A stretch of 64,000 nucleotides of DNA from Prostheceraeus crozeri (GCA_907163375.1 CAJQUW010015601.1:62001-126000); one strand, 5' to 3'; positions 48,628 to 60,573 are shown, numbered from the stretch's first letter. Notes: generated by a model from the sequence alone, not told the origin. Numbers and translations are program-made.

Positions 48628-49108
48628 TGGAAACTCGATTACCTGCTATACTGCTTTCATGCTGAGCCTAAAGAGAATATTCTTTAGCGTGATCATACCA
48701 CTGGTAGGGCAAAATAACATTCAAAGACAATGATTTCACTTAACTTTGAAAGATGTAAATGGGTCCACATCACTACTCAGATCCAAGAAATGAACCATAA
48801 ATTTAGTGAATCATAGAATCATATGCCGGTGAAAACTGAATTAAAAACTTGAAATTTCAGCCAAGAAAGCACGAATAAGATCGCGACTTTTTCATGAAGA
48901 CTTCCATTATAATACGAATCATGAAATTCCTTTGATAGTCAGCTTAATTTCCGCTTAGTTATGGTTCTTACTAGCAAATGTTCATTCCTTTTGATATCCA
49001 ACTTGTTTCAAACTACTTATAGGCCCCTATAGGGACGTCATCTCGGTAGAATATAAATTGACTTTATATGTAAATTTTGACTTTTTAAAAGCTGCTCAAA
49101 TAATTTTT

Positions 49109-49495
49109 GAACCACGGGAACGCAATCTCCGCAAAAAATTGAATCTTATCACACAAAAATTTTCACTGTGTACAGATACTTTTTTGACTCGACACCTATA
49201 TATCCCTACTCTTTGGCTGTTTCTTAAATTAGCAATTCGATGGGTGACATTCTCAGCCTGAAATATAAGAGCATTTTCATAAATTCATAAGAGAATTGCA
49301 GAGAAAAGTTTGTAAGAGTGTGATGATATCACAAACTATCTAGCCATAGAGTAAGTATATTAGGTAGAGTGGTAACTCCGCATTTAATAAATCCCCAATG
49401 TGTCATAATTTCATTAAATGAACTCGAGGTGAATATAGTTGGAACTGTTTCCAAATGTGAGATATGCATACCTACTTATGCAGTTTTGAAGAAAT
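49109..49495. repeat. Long direct repeat DR1, left of the 11-kb segment
   Basis: 387 bp from GAACCACGGGAACGCAATC to CAGTTTTGAAGAAAT. It spans the end of M1 copy E, a 130-bp linker and the start of a further M1 copy. It differs from DR2 (60574-60958) at about five positions plus one 2-bp gap. Because it contains a unique junction, the two repeats are copies of one locus and not independent insertions. Confidence 0.9.
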
Positions 49496-49668
49496 CCCTA
49501 TCAACCACAAAAGTCGCCCAGCGGTCGCCGCGACAGCCCTCGGCGTCGCCGAAGTCGCCGCCGCCCGGCGACTCCTGGTGGCGGTCGCCTCGACTGTATG
49601 TGGGCGACCGTTGCCCGGCGACCGCTGTCAGCAGTTGCCTCGAGTGTCAACGGCGACCTTCATCATAT
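49496..49668. repeat. GC-rich GTCGCC/GGCGAC island, left end of the 11-kb segment
   Basis: It begins CCCTATCAACCACAAAAGTC and carries about five GTCGCC then four GGCGAC hexamers in 170 bp, in otherwise AT-rich DNA. Its outer end is inverted relative to the island at 60355-60573 (CTATCAACCA against TGGTTGATAG). Confidence 0.75.
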
Positions 49669-52170
49669 GTCTGGTTTTAGCATTTAACTAGCCTCCATGA
49701 TGTCAGAAAGGCAATATTCCGGCTTCGCAAAACTGATAAATTGCAAAAATTTCGGCAATCAGCTTCAGAGTTTCTAATTAAGACTCAAATGTAGAATGCT
49801 TGTGGAAAAAGATGCTTCTGATGCAGAAATTCGAACGCATTTAATCAAACTAGATCGATGCATTTCCCGCGAGAAAATGAGTCGTGGGTCCCTCGTCAAA
49901 AAGTCTTGGGCCACATGAAAAAATTGGGACCAACAAATTTTTCGAAAATGGCTTATTTGGAAGTAAAAATGCATGATCATATCAATTTGTGACCGCTCTC
50001 ATCGAAAAATGACGTGAAATGTGATGCTTGAAGTCGAGGTTTGCCCCCCCCCCAATTTTCACGTTTATTTTTTTGACAGGGAGTGGTCGTGAGTCAGCCC
50101 TTAAATTCACACGAGCTAATTTTGAAATAGAACGACCCCAGAGTTGTCACACACATTGAGCAGCGAATTTGTTGTGATTTCTAAGAAAAACGTATCTCCA
50201 ATGTTAAATGGACTGGCCCGAAACTGTCATCGATCGGCTGTCTGGCACATCTAGGCAAGTTTTTCCTTGGAATAAATAACCTTAGCTCTCATTTCTCTCA
50301 GTGATTTTCGCTACATGATGATGATGCATTCAATCGTGAAATATTGCGTCAAACTGCAATGCTTCATATATATTTGCATGACGCATCGATGACAATGAAA
50401 AAAATTGCTCAAAATTCTTGACTTGACCGTGAACTTTATATCATTCTGACCATGATTCTGACTATGCCTGAATTTCACCGCTTGTCAATTTTTTGGTCAA
50501 TCAAGGTTGCAAGTTGTATTATTGTTCATTCATTAAATTGTGAATGAATGGAAGAATCCTCAATGAGTGTTGCATAATATCTCGGTCGCTTCAAGCCTGT
50601 GATACAGTGAGGGAGAGAATGGAGAGAGAGAATTCTATTAATAGAAGAGCGCTTTGTCCAGTCCAGCCTGATAGCAGATAACTTTCTCGTGCGCCTTCGA
50701 TAGCGCAGCGCAATCGGAAGATCACATTTCAACTCGAAGGGTGAAATAGAGGTCATCGCTTCATTTCACAAAAAGAAATAGCGCAGAATAATCTGGAAGT
50801 TTCATTCGTGTCTCTACACTGTTAGGCAAAATGGTCCGTATTACAGGTAGGAAAGGGTCCGTATTACGATGGTCCGAAATTATTTTGAGAAAAATTCTGT
50901 CACGTGTGTTATTTATTACTGATTAATGCTTGCATACCTGAAAAATTGCTAACAATAAAGTTTAAAGAAAAAAGCAAAGTTGATTTTATCCAATATTGCA
51001 TGAAATCTTTAGAGGGTCCGTATTCACAATATATGTGAAGGTCCGACATATGGTCTGCAATATTTCATAGGGTCCGTAGGCCACACTGGTTGACAAAATT
51101 GCGGAAAAATTGCAATATATATCCGATAATACAGAAATAGTGCAATTTATAATTTGATGATATAAAACTATTACGATTTATATATAAACTGAAAAATTGC
51201 AGTTTCTGAAAGTTATATATATTGCAATAAAATCATATGAAATGCAAATTATGAAAAGTATTGTAGAGGGCGCTCAAAGAGATCAGTGACTTAGAATATG
51301 GTTAGAATGTATGAATCAGATTGTCTGTAGGTGCGGTGACTTATTATTTTACGCCCGTATTATAAGACGCATAACATTTCGAGAGGCTCTTACTGACTTA
51401 AAATGACTGTATCACTCAACGTCTTTTGGAATTCATTGCAATGCAGTTGTAACATCTCAATGTCAGCTTAATGACGTAAGCAAGTTGACAATGAGTGACA
51501 TTCAGCGGGTGCTCCATCCATCCACTTCTTCAGCAATTAAGATTCATCAATTATTCTCCTATCACCCACCCCATCAATGTCTTCATTTCTCATTCACTTT
51601 CATTAACATTAGCATATGGAAAAGCAGAGCGTTGATTTGAGAATCACGTGCTCCATCTCAATCATCATTCGTTGATTTTAACTTGTAAAACTTTAACACT
51701 TCTGTACATGTGATTGATTTCACTGAGAAGAAAATGAATATATATATATTTGGTTTTGAGTTCTAGAGCAATGAAAAGTTATGCTTGAAGCGTAAATCAA
51801 GGATCTAGATATCATTTGTGGATTAAGGGACATTTGAAATGATCTTCAGATCAGAAAAGGAATGAAACATTCAACACAAGTGACAAACTTAATCATACGA
51901 AAGAGTCAGCGCTCCTTTTTAATTGGCTTAAATTTGATGATAGATCAATGAGAATACGCCGACTGCTTTCAATGGATAATGAAATTAGAATTTGCTATCT
52001 TCGACGAGTGAGAACTGCAAAACTTACGCTCCTGTTCTTTCAAATGAACTACACGTCTGTCGCATCGTCTTTTATGTGATTAGCCATTGAGCGAAATAGT
52101 ATGTGAATAAGACATAAATAATATTCAACGTTCGCATAAATTTAAACCATTGATAATTATTTATGTAACA
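49669..52170. other. No gene seen; short GGTCCG cluster
   Basis: AT-rich sequence inside the 11-kb segment. It includes a C9 run near 50045, and about six GGTCCG motifs between 50829 and 51075, several as GGTCCGTATT. I find no convincing exon. Confidence 0.4.
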
Positions 52171-52180
52171 TATTTCTTTG

Positions 52181-53000
52181 GGTGCAGCCTTGCATAAGAA
52201 AACTGTTTGTAAAGCGCTAACTAAGGTGCAGCGATTGTTTGCCCTACGTATTTGCAAAGCATTTAGATCAAGTGGCACAGACGAAATTGTAAGCTTAGCC
52301 CAATTAACTCCAATTGTAGACCACCTTAAAATACTATACAATCATAAACTTAAACATGACAACAAATATCAAGCCTTTGAGGATCACATTTTAACCGACA
52401 GTATCACTTCTACTATTCAAAATGCAAAATACAGGCACTTTCATCAGACAAAATTCTCATTTCACTACAATTCATACAACCACTTTCCATCCAATATCCC
52501 ACACACTCTCACCCAAATCTTGACAGGACACGGACGACACAACAACTTTATACACAAACTTGACCCCAGTATTCCCCCTTTCTGTCAAAACAGCATTTGC
52601 TCAGAGCGTGAAACCGTATCCCACATTATATTTCGCTGCCCTAGCTACACACAGCACAGAAAACAACTGTCGCACGCAGCCAGATCAGAAGATATCCCAT
52701 TTGAACACATCGACCAGTTAATCAACAACAGAACAACACTCAACGCACTCATAACTTTCCTCGGCCACACCAAACTCAAACGATAAACAACCTACCCTTC
52801 GTGGACGTGAAGATGCCAGGACGGACCAACGAGGACCCAGGGCTTCGAGGCGATCCCGGAGCGACCATCGTCAGAAAGCTCGGAAGAAGAAGAAGGAAGA
52901 ATCATATTTGAACAATGAACAATGAAGTGTGCCCTTACTTATGTATCGATATTGTAACTTTCGTCTTCTTTTGTGAAGTTTAACGAAATATATATATATA
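52181..53000 (+). mobile_element. 5'-truncated LINE insertion with target duplication
   Basis: TATTTCTTTG occurs at 52171-52180 and again at 53001-53010, flanking a piece that ends in an (AT)n tail. The coding part to 52786 is the C-terminus of a non-LTR element: KVQRLFALRICKAFRSSGTD, then GHGRHNNFIHKL, then the zinc knuckle CQNSICSERETVSHIIFRC. The stop is followed by a GC-richer 3' UTR. The reverse transcriptase itself is missing. It looks like one target-primed event, cut short at its 5' end. The clade is probably of the I/R1/Jockey group. Confidence 0.8.
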
Positions 53001-53010
53001 TATTTCTTTG

Positions 53011-53990
53011 AATACCCCGGAATACCCTTGAATTATGAGAATGTTATGTTGTACCTTTAGATTGTAGAATTATGGTTAATAATTATTTTTGAATTGAGAC
53101 TCGAAACAGTAAGAGTCGCATTTTGATAACCTGTATTATTCATATTATAAATTGCATTGGATAGGTAAGAATATGTTTAGGGAGGAGAAAAGTGAAGACC
53201 TCGTGGCCTCGACATGTCGCTCGCCATGTCCATCAAAATCAAAACTCGAGTTCGGTAGACGAGAGTTATTAGAAAGTTATCTTGAAGGTTTATTCGACTC
53301 ACGCACGGCGAAAAGAAGTTAAAAACTGTATTCCTTAGCATTCATTTCCTATTACACATAGGGAAGAATAGGCAATCTCAGCGAATCAACTACGTACCGG
53401 CGTACCACCCATGCTCGAGGGATGTAACTTTCCCAGGGCCTATCACATATGTAATTATGTCTACCTTTATGTTTCACTCAACATCAGTTGGACGAATCAG
53501 TAAACGAGTCTACGAGAAGTTAGGTACCTGTATTTTCTCTAGAAGGTATACCTAACTTGATACGCTCTACATGTAAGCCTAGATGCTTCGTAAAAAAGCG
53601 GGTTTGTTCTTGGAGCTACTATTTATACAGAAATTATTTACTAGCTTGTTTAGGTTTTTAAAACGTACTTTGAATATGTAGGCCTACTGAAATGCTGCAT
53701 TTGTGCCTATCACATGTAAAAGCCTACGACAAGAGGAAAAAATTATAAGATACCTAAGGCTTTCAGCTTAGTCCATTACATCCCGCATACAGGTTAACTT
53801 GAATTATGTAAACTACCCAAATAACCCTAAACCATTCGCAATTATCGTGTCTCCCACACATTTTTCTACTGTGCTTATAGTAGGGCTATTAGGCTATCTT
53901 ACAATTCGATCCCTTGTAGCTACTTGGGCTACCCGGTATTATGAAATAAGAGTTAGAACTTAAATGACAATACAAAAATAGGAGGATACA
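53011..53990. other. No feature recognised
   Basis: About 1 kb of AT-rich sequence without motif or coherent open frame. Confidence 0.35.
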
Positions 53991-54837
53991 AATGAGTTAC
54001 TCTGCACGTTGTCCACGATGTCGAAGACCAGATTATCACAAGAATTGTGCACTATTTTTATCATTTCACAATTTCGCTAAGTGAAAGAGACACGTTTTTA
54101 TGGCAAATTCCGTTCTGGTCACTAATTCAGGCAAAAGCACTTTCTTGGAGGACCTCCCCAGACTTGCTTAACATGATTCGGATGTCAAATGAGTTACTCT
54201 GCACGTTGTCCACTATGTCGAAGGCCAGATTATCACAAGAATTGTGCACTATTTCTATCATTTCACAATTTCGCTAAGTGAAAGAGACACGTTTTTATGG
54301 CAAATTCCGTTCTGGTCACTAATTCAAGCAAAAGCACTTTCTTGGAGGACCTCCCCAGACTTGCTTAACATGATTCGGATGTCAAATGAGTTACTCTGCA
54401 CGTTGTCCACGATGTCGAAGACCAGATTATCACAAGAATTGTGCACTATTTCTATCATTTCACAATTTCGCTAAGTGAAAGAGACACGTTTTTATGGCAA
54501 ATTCCGTTCTGGTCACTAATTCACGCAAAAGCACTTTCTTGGAGGACCTCCCCAGACTTGCTTAATATGATTCGGATGTCAAATGAGTTACTCTGCACGT
54601 TGTCCACGATGTCGAAGACCAGATTATCACAAGAATTGTGCACTATTTCTATCATTTCACAATTTCGCTAAGTGAAAGAGACACGTTTTTATGGCAAATT
54701 CCGTTCTGGTCACTAATTCAAGCAAAAGCACTTTCTTGGAGGACCTCCCCAGACTTGCTTAACATGATTCGGATGTCAAATGAGTTACTCTGCACGTTGT
54801 CCACGATGTCGAAGACCAGATTATCATAAGAATGTGT
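53991..54837. repeat. 197-bp satellite, 4.3 tandem copies
   Basis: Units repeat exactly every 197 bp and are about 98-99% identical. They contain GAGTTACTCTGCACGTTGTC, then CACAAGAATTGTGCACTAT, then CTTCTTGGAGG-like and CCCCAGACTTGCTTAA blocks. Each unit holds a 76-codon open frame, but 197 is not a multiple of three, so the frame does not run through the array. This is satellite DNA, not a repeat protein. Confidence 0.9.
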
Positions 54838-55260
54838 CATGTTGACCAATAATTATATGCTAACACATGTTTGTAAATGTGTAAAAGACGTGATGAGATG
54901 TCCAGACCTTACAGACATTGAATGCATGACGCAAATATGCTTGCAAATGCTTAGACGAGAGCCTGTTGACGTTATAATTGAGTAAATACGATGTCAGTAG
55001 CATTGAAAATTATCGCTCCTGCTGTAGACAAAGAAGAATAAATGAGAGAAAATGTGTGCGTGTGCAGTAGGCATAATATATGAAAATTTTGAAATTTGCG
55101 ATAGGCTATCCGTTCGTACAGTATCAATGTCATCCACAAATTTTTTTTGATAATCGATGATGGTTATGATCAAACTATTTACTAGTACATTTCGAGTGTA
55201 GTCCCCCCTGAAATCCCCTGAATTCCCTGAAATAATTTCCCAATTTATTTGTTGAATTGA
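54838..55260. other. Upstream of the candidate small gene, no feature recognised
   Basis: I see no TATA box or upstream exon that I could defend. Confidence 0.3.
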
Positions 55261-55355
55261 ATGGTCTTCGAATGTTGCATAAACGGTTGCAGATATAGAA
55301 CCGTAAAGGAAACTAATTTATTTAATCATTTCGGACTTCATCCATCGAACAAAAA
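55261..55355 (+). CDS. Candidate small gene, exon a (start codon)
   Basis: It opens with ATG at 55261 and reads MVFECCINGCRYRT, then LFNHFGLHPSNKK, up to donor AAAAA followed by GTGAGT (phase 2). The Cys pair CCxxGC and the FxxFGLHPxxKK pattern faintly resemble the first half of a THAP zinc-binding domain. The expected Trp and the later Cys-His pair are not evident in either following exon, so I do not assign THAP. The strong donor, the phase match to exons b and c and the composition support coding. No function is known. Confidence 0.5.
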
Positions 55356-55805
55356 GTGAGTCAAATAGCTCACGTTCAACATCTTACCATTTTCCTTATG
55401 TTAATTAATGTGTGGGTACCCCAAAAATTGACCTAGCTATTTTAAGGACAGCAGGTCTCCTCATATCCGGTTATATAATAAAGTAATTAGAAAGAAGTAA
55501 GTTAATTTCGCGTTGAAATTACGACTCCTGTCTGACCCGTGTGTTTTTCATTGCTTTCATTCTATATGATCAAGCTGTTAGCCGAAACCTCGCGATCGGA
55601 AAAAATCTGTGTACTGTGTATTTCGGAAATTAACTTGATAAAAGCCATATGTGCAAAAAGTTTGAATAAGGTTAATAAAGTAATTGTCAGCATTTGCGTA
55701 AAAGGAAGCTGTGCTTAGTCAGAATATTCAAGATGAGCTAAATTGTGATAGTGGTTCATATAAAGTTCATATAAATAAACGAATTTTTCTTTTTATTCCC
55801 GATAG

Positions 55806-55896
55806 GTATTTGGATTCAACGCAGTTATCCTTCATTTGCGAAGCAATCTCTGATGAACATCCCGTCTTAACAGACAATAATAATGAAGATGCAAAG
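55806..55896 (+). CDS. Candidate small gene, exon b
   Basis: 91 nt. The acceptor TTTTTATTCCCGATAG is followed by G, which completes the split codon of exon a (AAG, Lys). It reads KYLDSTQLSFICEAISDEHP, then VLTDNNNEDAK, to donor GCAAAG followed by GTAAGC, phase 0. Phase fits exon a before it and exon d after it, but not exon c. I recognise no domain. Confidence 0.45.
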
Positions 55897-56551
55897 GTAA
55901 GCTTCATTTCAGACATCCATCCATCTATGAGAATTTTCCGCCTAATGCTTACAAGCATTACAATAAGCTTACAAGATTGATCCGTAGTCATTTAAATATA
56001 CTTAATTTTCGAATTAATGGCCCTTGAAACAAAGAAATATCTGACTTCATGTCTAAATGCAGATCATTCAGTTGCTGTCCACGCCTACATTTTGAGTTTT
56101 AATAACCAAGTGATCTACGTTTCAAGTGCAATGCTAAAATTAGATACGTCAATACGGGGATTATGAATCTGTGCTTATGTCATACTTGCAGACTTAAATT
56201 TGTATGGTGGATTCATAACTTAGATTATCTTGACGAAAAATTAAAAAATTGTCCTGATCCCACATTGGGAAAAATGGATAATTCTCATACGTGCATCGAT
56301 CACTCATGAATGCAAATTATGAATTACAGAAGTTTTGGAGAATCTGACTCATACGGCGCCTGAAAGAATTTGGGGCGTCTTTGGCCCCAAATGAGAAATT
56401 GTTATTTATGCGACAAAAATTTGGAAGGAAACGGAAAGCAAGTATAGATGAGTTCCATAACGCAGTGCAAGTCAACGTTAATAAGTGGTAAGCCGCCTAT
56501 TTATTGTTTACAGTATACAATGATAAACGGTGTCCTATTTCTGTTATCCAG

Positions 56552-56687
56552 CATGTCATCAACCACAGATCTTCCTGAAACTGAATCAATGGAAACGGAC
56601 ACTGATAAAGAGAGCGACGTGGAAAGTCTATCGACCAGTTATTGCCCCAGATTCAAAGATTATTCCATAAGCCGTGATGCTGATCGG
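56552..56687 (+). CDS. Candidate small gene, exon c
   Basis: 136 nt. The acceptor is CTGTTATCCAG and the donor GATCGG followed by GTAAGT. It enters in phase 2 and leaves in phase 0, exactly like exon b. It reads MSSTTDLPETESMETDTDKE, then SDVESLSTSYCPRFKDYS, an acidic Ser/Thr-rich stretch that is probably disordered. It can follow exon a directly and precede exon d, but b and c cannot be joined in frame without another exon. Confidence 0.45.
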
Positions 56688-58583
56688 GTAAGTATACTTC
56701 CTCGTTTTATGACAATTGTATTGGTAATTGAAGTGTGAAGTAAATCAGACCTATTAAATTAATTAACCTATTAACCCTTAGCTTTTATCATGTCTCCTTG
56801 GATACCTCTTGCAACCTTGTATATAGAGCACCTGTAATTTAAGTAAATTACGTTATTCAATTTAAGACAATTCAAAGCAGTGGCTACTTAAAAAGTTGAG
56901 TGAACCATGTGTAACCATACTGTGCTGCATTACAATGTACAAGTATACTTTTGGAGTTGTCTGACTGACACCTGTGGACATCGTATGTAAATTGATTGAT
57001 CTTATTAATGGATTATCAACCAAATTACAATATAGAAAATGCGAGGAATATCTTGAGCCGAAAATATTGATAGAACGGATTACTTATCAAACGAAATTCG
57101 TATCAGGTAAGTCGAATGAAGTGATGATAGATAAATTAAGTAATTAATAGCGGTTTACCTGCGCACTACACATTATACCAAGCACTGAATTGACTGAAAT
57201 ATTTCAACAGATAACTTTTGAATTAGATGTGATGTAAAAAGTGTTCCTCTGGTTATAAATATTTGACTATAGGTAAAGCAAGCCAATTTTTCACGACCAT
57301 TCAAATATAATCGTGCGGACAGAATGACATCGTTAACGAATCGCTTCGCATGAATACAGTAAATCCAGTCGAAGCTCGTTAATTCGGACACGGACAATTA
57401 AGACTTCGGTCAATTAAGATCATACGGCCGCGGCATTTTTTGTATATTTGGCGGCTTATATAAGTTGCTTTTGAATTCAGACTTTCAATAATTATGAGAT
57501 AGTAAACCTGGTATTTATACTCTTAATTATCGAGCTTTGACTGCAAGATACTTTGCACAGCGTTGGCTCTAATTGATGGTTCGCTGCAATGAGATAAAGT
57601 CAATTCTGGTAACGTGACATTAGACGGGCGTGAATTAGACGGACATTAGACATGAGGGGTAAACATTTTCGAGTAAGCTGCAACGTTTAAAATATTTCAT
57701 TTAACCAACCTCATTCCCACAGAGATTTCACTAAGTTATCTCATTTTTACATGTTACCACTACATTTATGAATCATCGCGATAGGCGTACCTCTGTATAG
57801 CTGAACATAGACGAAGCTATAGCTGAATTTTCTTAAATTCGCGTGCTTTACGTGTTCAACTTCATCGGCAAATTAGTCTTAATTATTTTTAGTAAGCTTA
57901 ATGAGTCTCATTCGAACTTCTTTCTCTTTGAAAGAAGATTTTAATGTTTTACAAAAAATATTTTGCAATTTTCAGGGATATCTGTGTAATTGATGAGTCG
58001 ATAGCTTGTCAATATAGATTAATTGATATTGTTGCTTGAAGCAAATGATTTCGTCAGATCGAGAAAGCCTGTCTTAAGTCGATTGGAATTAAAGCGTCTA
58101 TGCCGGTTTATAAAAAGTGTCTAATCTTCGGAAGTACTTCATCCAGGCTCGTGAATATCCCATTCCTTGAACTGCGAATATAAAAGGGCCATATACTAAC
58201 ACAGAGTGCCACACTATTAGGTTTAATCGTTTTGAATCTGTTCAAGTTTTATGTGCGAATGTGTAGCCTTCAGAATGCAAATTTAAACAGATATAAATAA
58301 TGAGAGCTATGCACAGTTAATTGGATTTTTCAATCGTGGCAGAAATCTTCAAAATTCTTGTTTCACATATCTTATCGGCTACAACGGCTAGAATTTTAGC
58401 TGAGCTGATATTTTCTATCTGGAGCCTCGTCTAGCCGTAAACCGTTCGCTCGCCTTTGGCCATGTCTAGTCACAATTTCTTCTGTGGCCATGTCATCAAT
58501 TCTATTAGATAGATCTCAGAAGAAATAGAAGAGCTGTATTAAACTTTTTGCATGTTAATATTTTCTAACAAATAATCTGATAG

Positions 58584-58641
58584 TTGTTTCAAGATGCGAG
58601 CGCTGCAATTGATCACAGTCCAGAGAATGAATTTATTTCCG
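58584..58641 (+). CDS. Candidate small gene, exon d
   Basis: 58 nt. The acceptor AATCTGATAG starts it in phase 0, and the donor TTTCCG followed by GTTGCG is weak (phase 1). It reads LFQDASAAIDHSPENEFIS. It is supported mainly by fitting phases on both sides; the open frame continues past the donor. Confidence 0.3.
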
Positions 58642-59018
58642 GTTGCGTATCAATCTTCATAACATATTCTATCACCAGGAAATTGAAGAAATTACCGGGT
58701 GATTTTCGAAAATATTGGATGAGTTGTTTCAGACCTCCAATTCTATCTGATAAACTGATAAACTTCACAGCCTATAGTGATGTTTTTTATTCCTATCCTG
58801 CAGGAGCGCATGATATTGACTAATTCTTTTAAGAGACCGGTCCACTTATTCCTTGACTTACGACTGTCATTCAACGGTTTCGTTGCATGAATAGAGAGAA
58901 AGATGAGTCGCGCAAATCTGAGCCAGAGCACCGAAATGGCATTTCGCTCACTCACTAGCTCGCTATAACGTTCAGAATTTGGCAGTGACTGCTTTCTGTC
59001 TGGTTATTGAAATTGGTC

Positions 59019-59195
59019 GTAATTCCTGTGGCTCAGCAGATAGAGCCGGTCTAAACAGTGTTTCTACATCGAACTTGATGCAGACTTGCTTTTATGCATA
59101 ATTAAGGTTTATATTGACCTTTAGTCTAAACAGTGTTTCTACGTCGAACTTTATGTAGACTTGCTTTAATGCATAATTAAGGTTTATATTGACCT
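59019..59195. repeat. tRNA-like SINE head followed by a 75-bp tandem duplication
   Basis: TGTGGCTCAGCAGATAGAGC at about 59030 matches a tRNA D-arm/A-box. No B box follows. Instead CTAAACAGTGTTTCTACRTC repeats at 59051 and 59126, with the rest of the 75-bp unit (GCATAATTAAGG, TTTATATTGACCT). Confidence 0.45.
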
Positions 59196-59510
59196 GGATG
59201 ACTAGTTGACTACTTTCAATATTAGGCACACGTGAGATTTTCAATTCAAAATGAAGGCAGAAGCTGTCACTGTCATATGCATCACTCAATGATTGTCGGC
59301 ATTAAAAGAGCGGTGCTACCCACGACCTGATTATTAACTGAATCATTTAAATGACTTTTGCAGACACAAATGATTTACTGGAATCACAAAGTCACTCACA
59401 TCGTTTTGAAATTATTTGCTCTGTTTGATTTAGGTACACCACAATGAAGTGGAAATGTACTGACGTACGTGGAGAAGCTTCACCATTTTAAAAGCAGCTT
59501 TATTTTTCAG

Positions 59511-59788
59511 GCAAAGCAGTTCTCACTGATCGGCGGCAGCGGACTAAACAATTTATGCCGTCGAATATTTTGAAGGATTTTGGCTGCGGATATTTCGAAG
59601 AAGTATTCATTTCACGGCAGGAACAACAAATTTCCATTCAAGAATTCCCGAATTTATCGTGCGGTATCAAACTTTCTAGATCTCATGTGACTGAGAAGGA
59701 AATAGAGGCCTCTTTGCAGAGCGCACTAAAGCACGCAAAAGATAGATCTGATGGAAGGAGCCACCAACGCTCCCCTGCAGCTGAGTAA
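59511..59788 (+). CDS. Candidate small gene, last exon (exon e)
   Basis: The strong acceptor TTTATTTTTCAG starts the exon in phase 1, and the frame stays open to TAA at 59786-59788. It reads KAVLTDRRQRTKQFMPSNIL, then KDFGCGYFEEVFISRQEQQI, then HVTEKEIEASLQSALKHAKD. The last part is a charged, helix-forming tail, ending SHQRSPAAE. An ATTAAA near 60160 could serve polyadenylation. It gives the best coding impression of this gene. Combined proteins would be about 170-190 residues. I do not recognise the family. The gene lies wholly inside the 11-kb segment. Confidence 0.5.
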
Positions 59789-60354
59789 TTGTGCCTGATG
59801 CCCCTTTTCTCAATAGGTGACTCAATTTTTCATCTCTTGTATTTGGTGTTATATCCTGGTTATCTGTGTAGCTGTTATTGTGCATATAATCTAAATAGCA
59901 GGAACTTTATTAACAACATTAAACCCGCATGTTTCTGTTGAAATTTTAACTGGAAAATCGATGCTTTTTTCTGAAAATTTGGAGTCATCAAATTTCAATG
60001 TTATTAAGAAAGTTCCTGTTATTTAGATTGTACTACATATGTCTTTCGATGCCTTTCATAGAACATTTTGTAACCTCCATAGAACAATTGTATTTTTCGA
60101 TCGTTAAGTTGTACTTTTGTATCTTCAGTGCTTATAAATACAATTTTCATGTGTGCACATTAAATTTTCATTGAATCGGTGCAGGTGTATTGCAAAATAT
60201 CGTATTCTGTGTAATTTCGTTTTATTTCTACTACTCCTCATAGCTAGGAAGCTTATTGGTTTTCAGTGGAGCAATACTGAAGCACCTGCATCTTAGGGAG
60301 ATAGCTAGTGTTTTACTAATTAATAGCGCAATGGGAAATTTCAACTGAAGGGTA
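59789..60354. other. Downstream of the candidate gene, no further feature
   Basis: Probable 3' UTR followed by AT-rich spacer. CAGGAACTTTATTAA near 59899 and its near-complement TTAAGAAAGTTCCTG near 60003 form a small inverted pair. Confidence 0.35.
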
Positions 60355-60573
60355 GGGGCAAATCGGTAGGATCGGCGACCGCAGCTACCTACAGGCGACC
60401 GCACCTCATCTGCTAGGCGACCGCTGTTAGACCTCCGGGCGACTGCGCCCCGGCTCTTAAGGCGACCGCCCCAGGCAGTCGGGGCGGTGGACAAATAGGA
60501 ATCCCCGGCGACGCTGAGGGCGACTCCGAAGGCGACTGACCATGGCGGTCGCGGCGACCGCTCTGGTTGATAG
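60355..60573. repeat. GC-rich GGCGAC island, right end of the 11-kb segment
   Basis: About nine GGCGAC hexamers, mostly as GGCGACCGC, nearly all on the same strand. It ends GGCGACCGCTCTGGTTGATA followed by G. The outer end is the inverted partner of the left island at 49496. Confidence 0.75.

Larger units (their letters stand above)
47017..49215 (+). mobile_element. M1 element copy E, interrupted by another element
   Basis: The left part, 47017-47127, and the right part, about 48628-49215, are M1 sequence. The right part ends with CGACACCTATATATCCCTAC, close to the family's 3' terminus. The insert is the nested pair at 47128-48627. Confidence 0.6.

Noticed and set aside
54047-54829. A repeat protein made of 76-residue units
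   Set aside because: The unit is 197 bp, not a multiple of three, so the frames overlap and do not connect. It is satellite DNA.
55261-55355. A THAP domain
   Set aside because: Only the first Cys pair and a loose FxxFGLHP pattern are present. The invariant Trp and the second Cys-His pair were not found.
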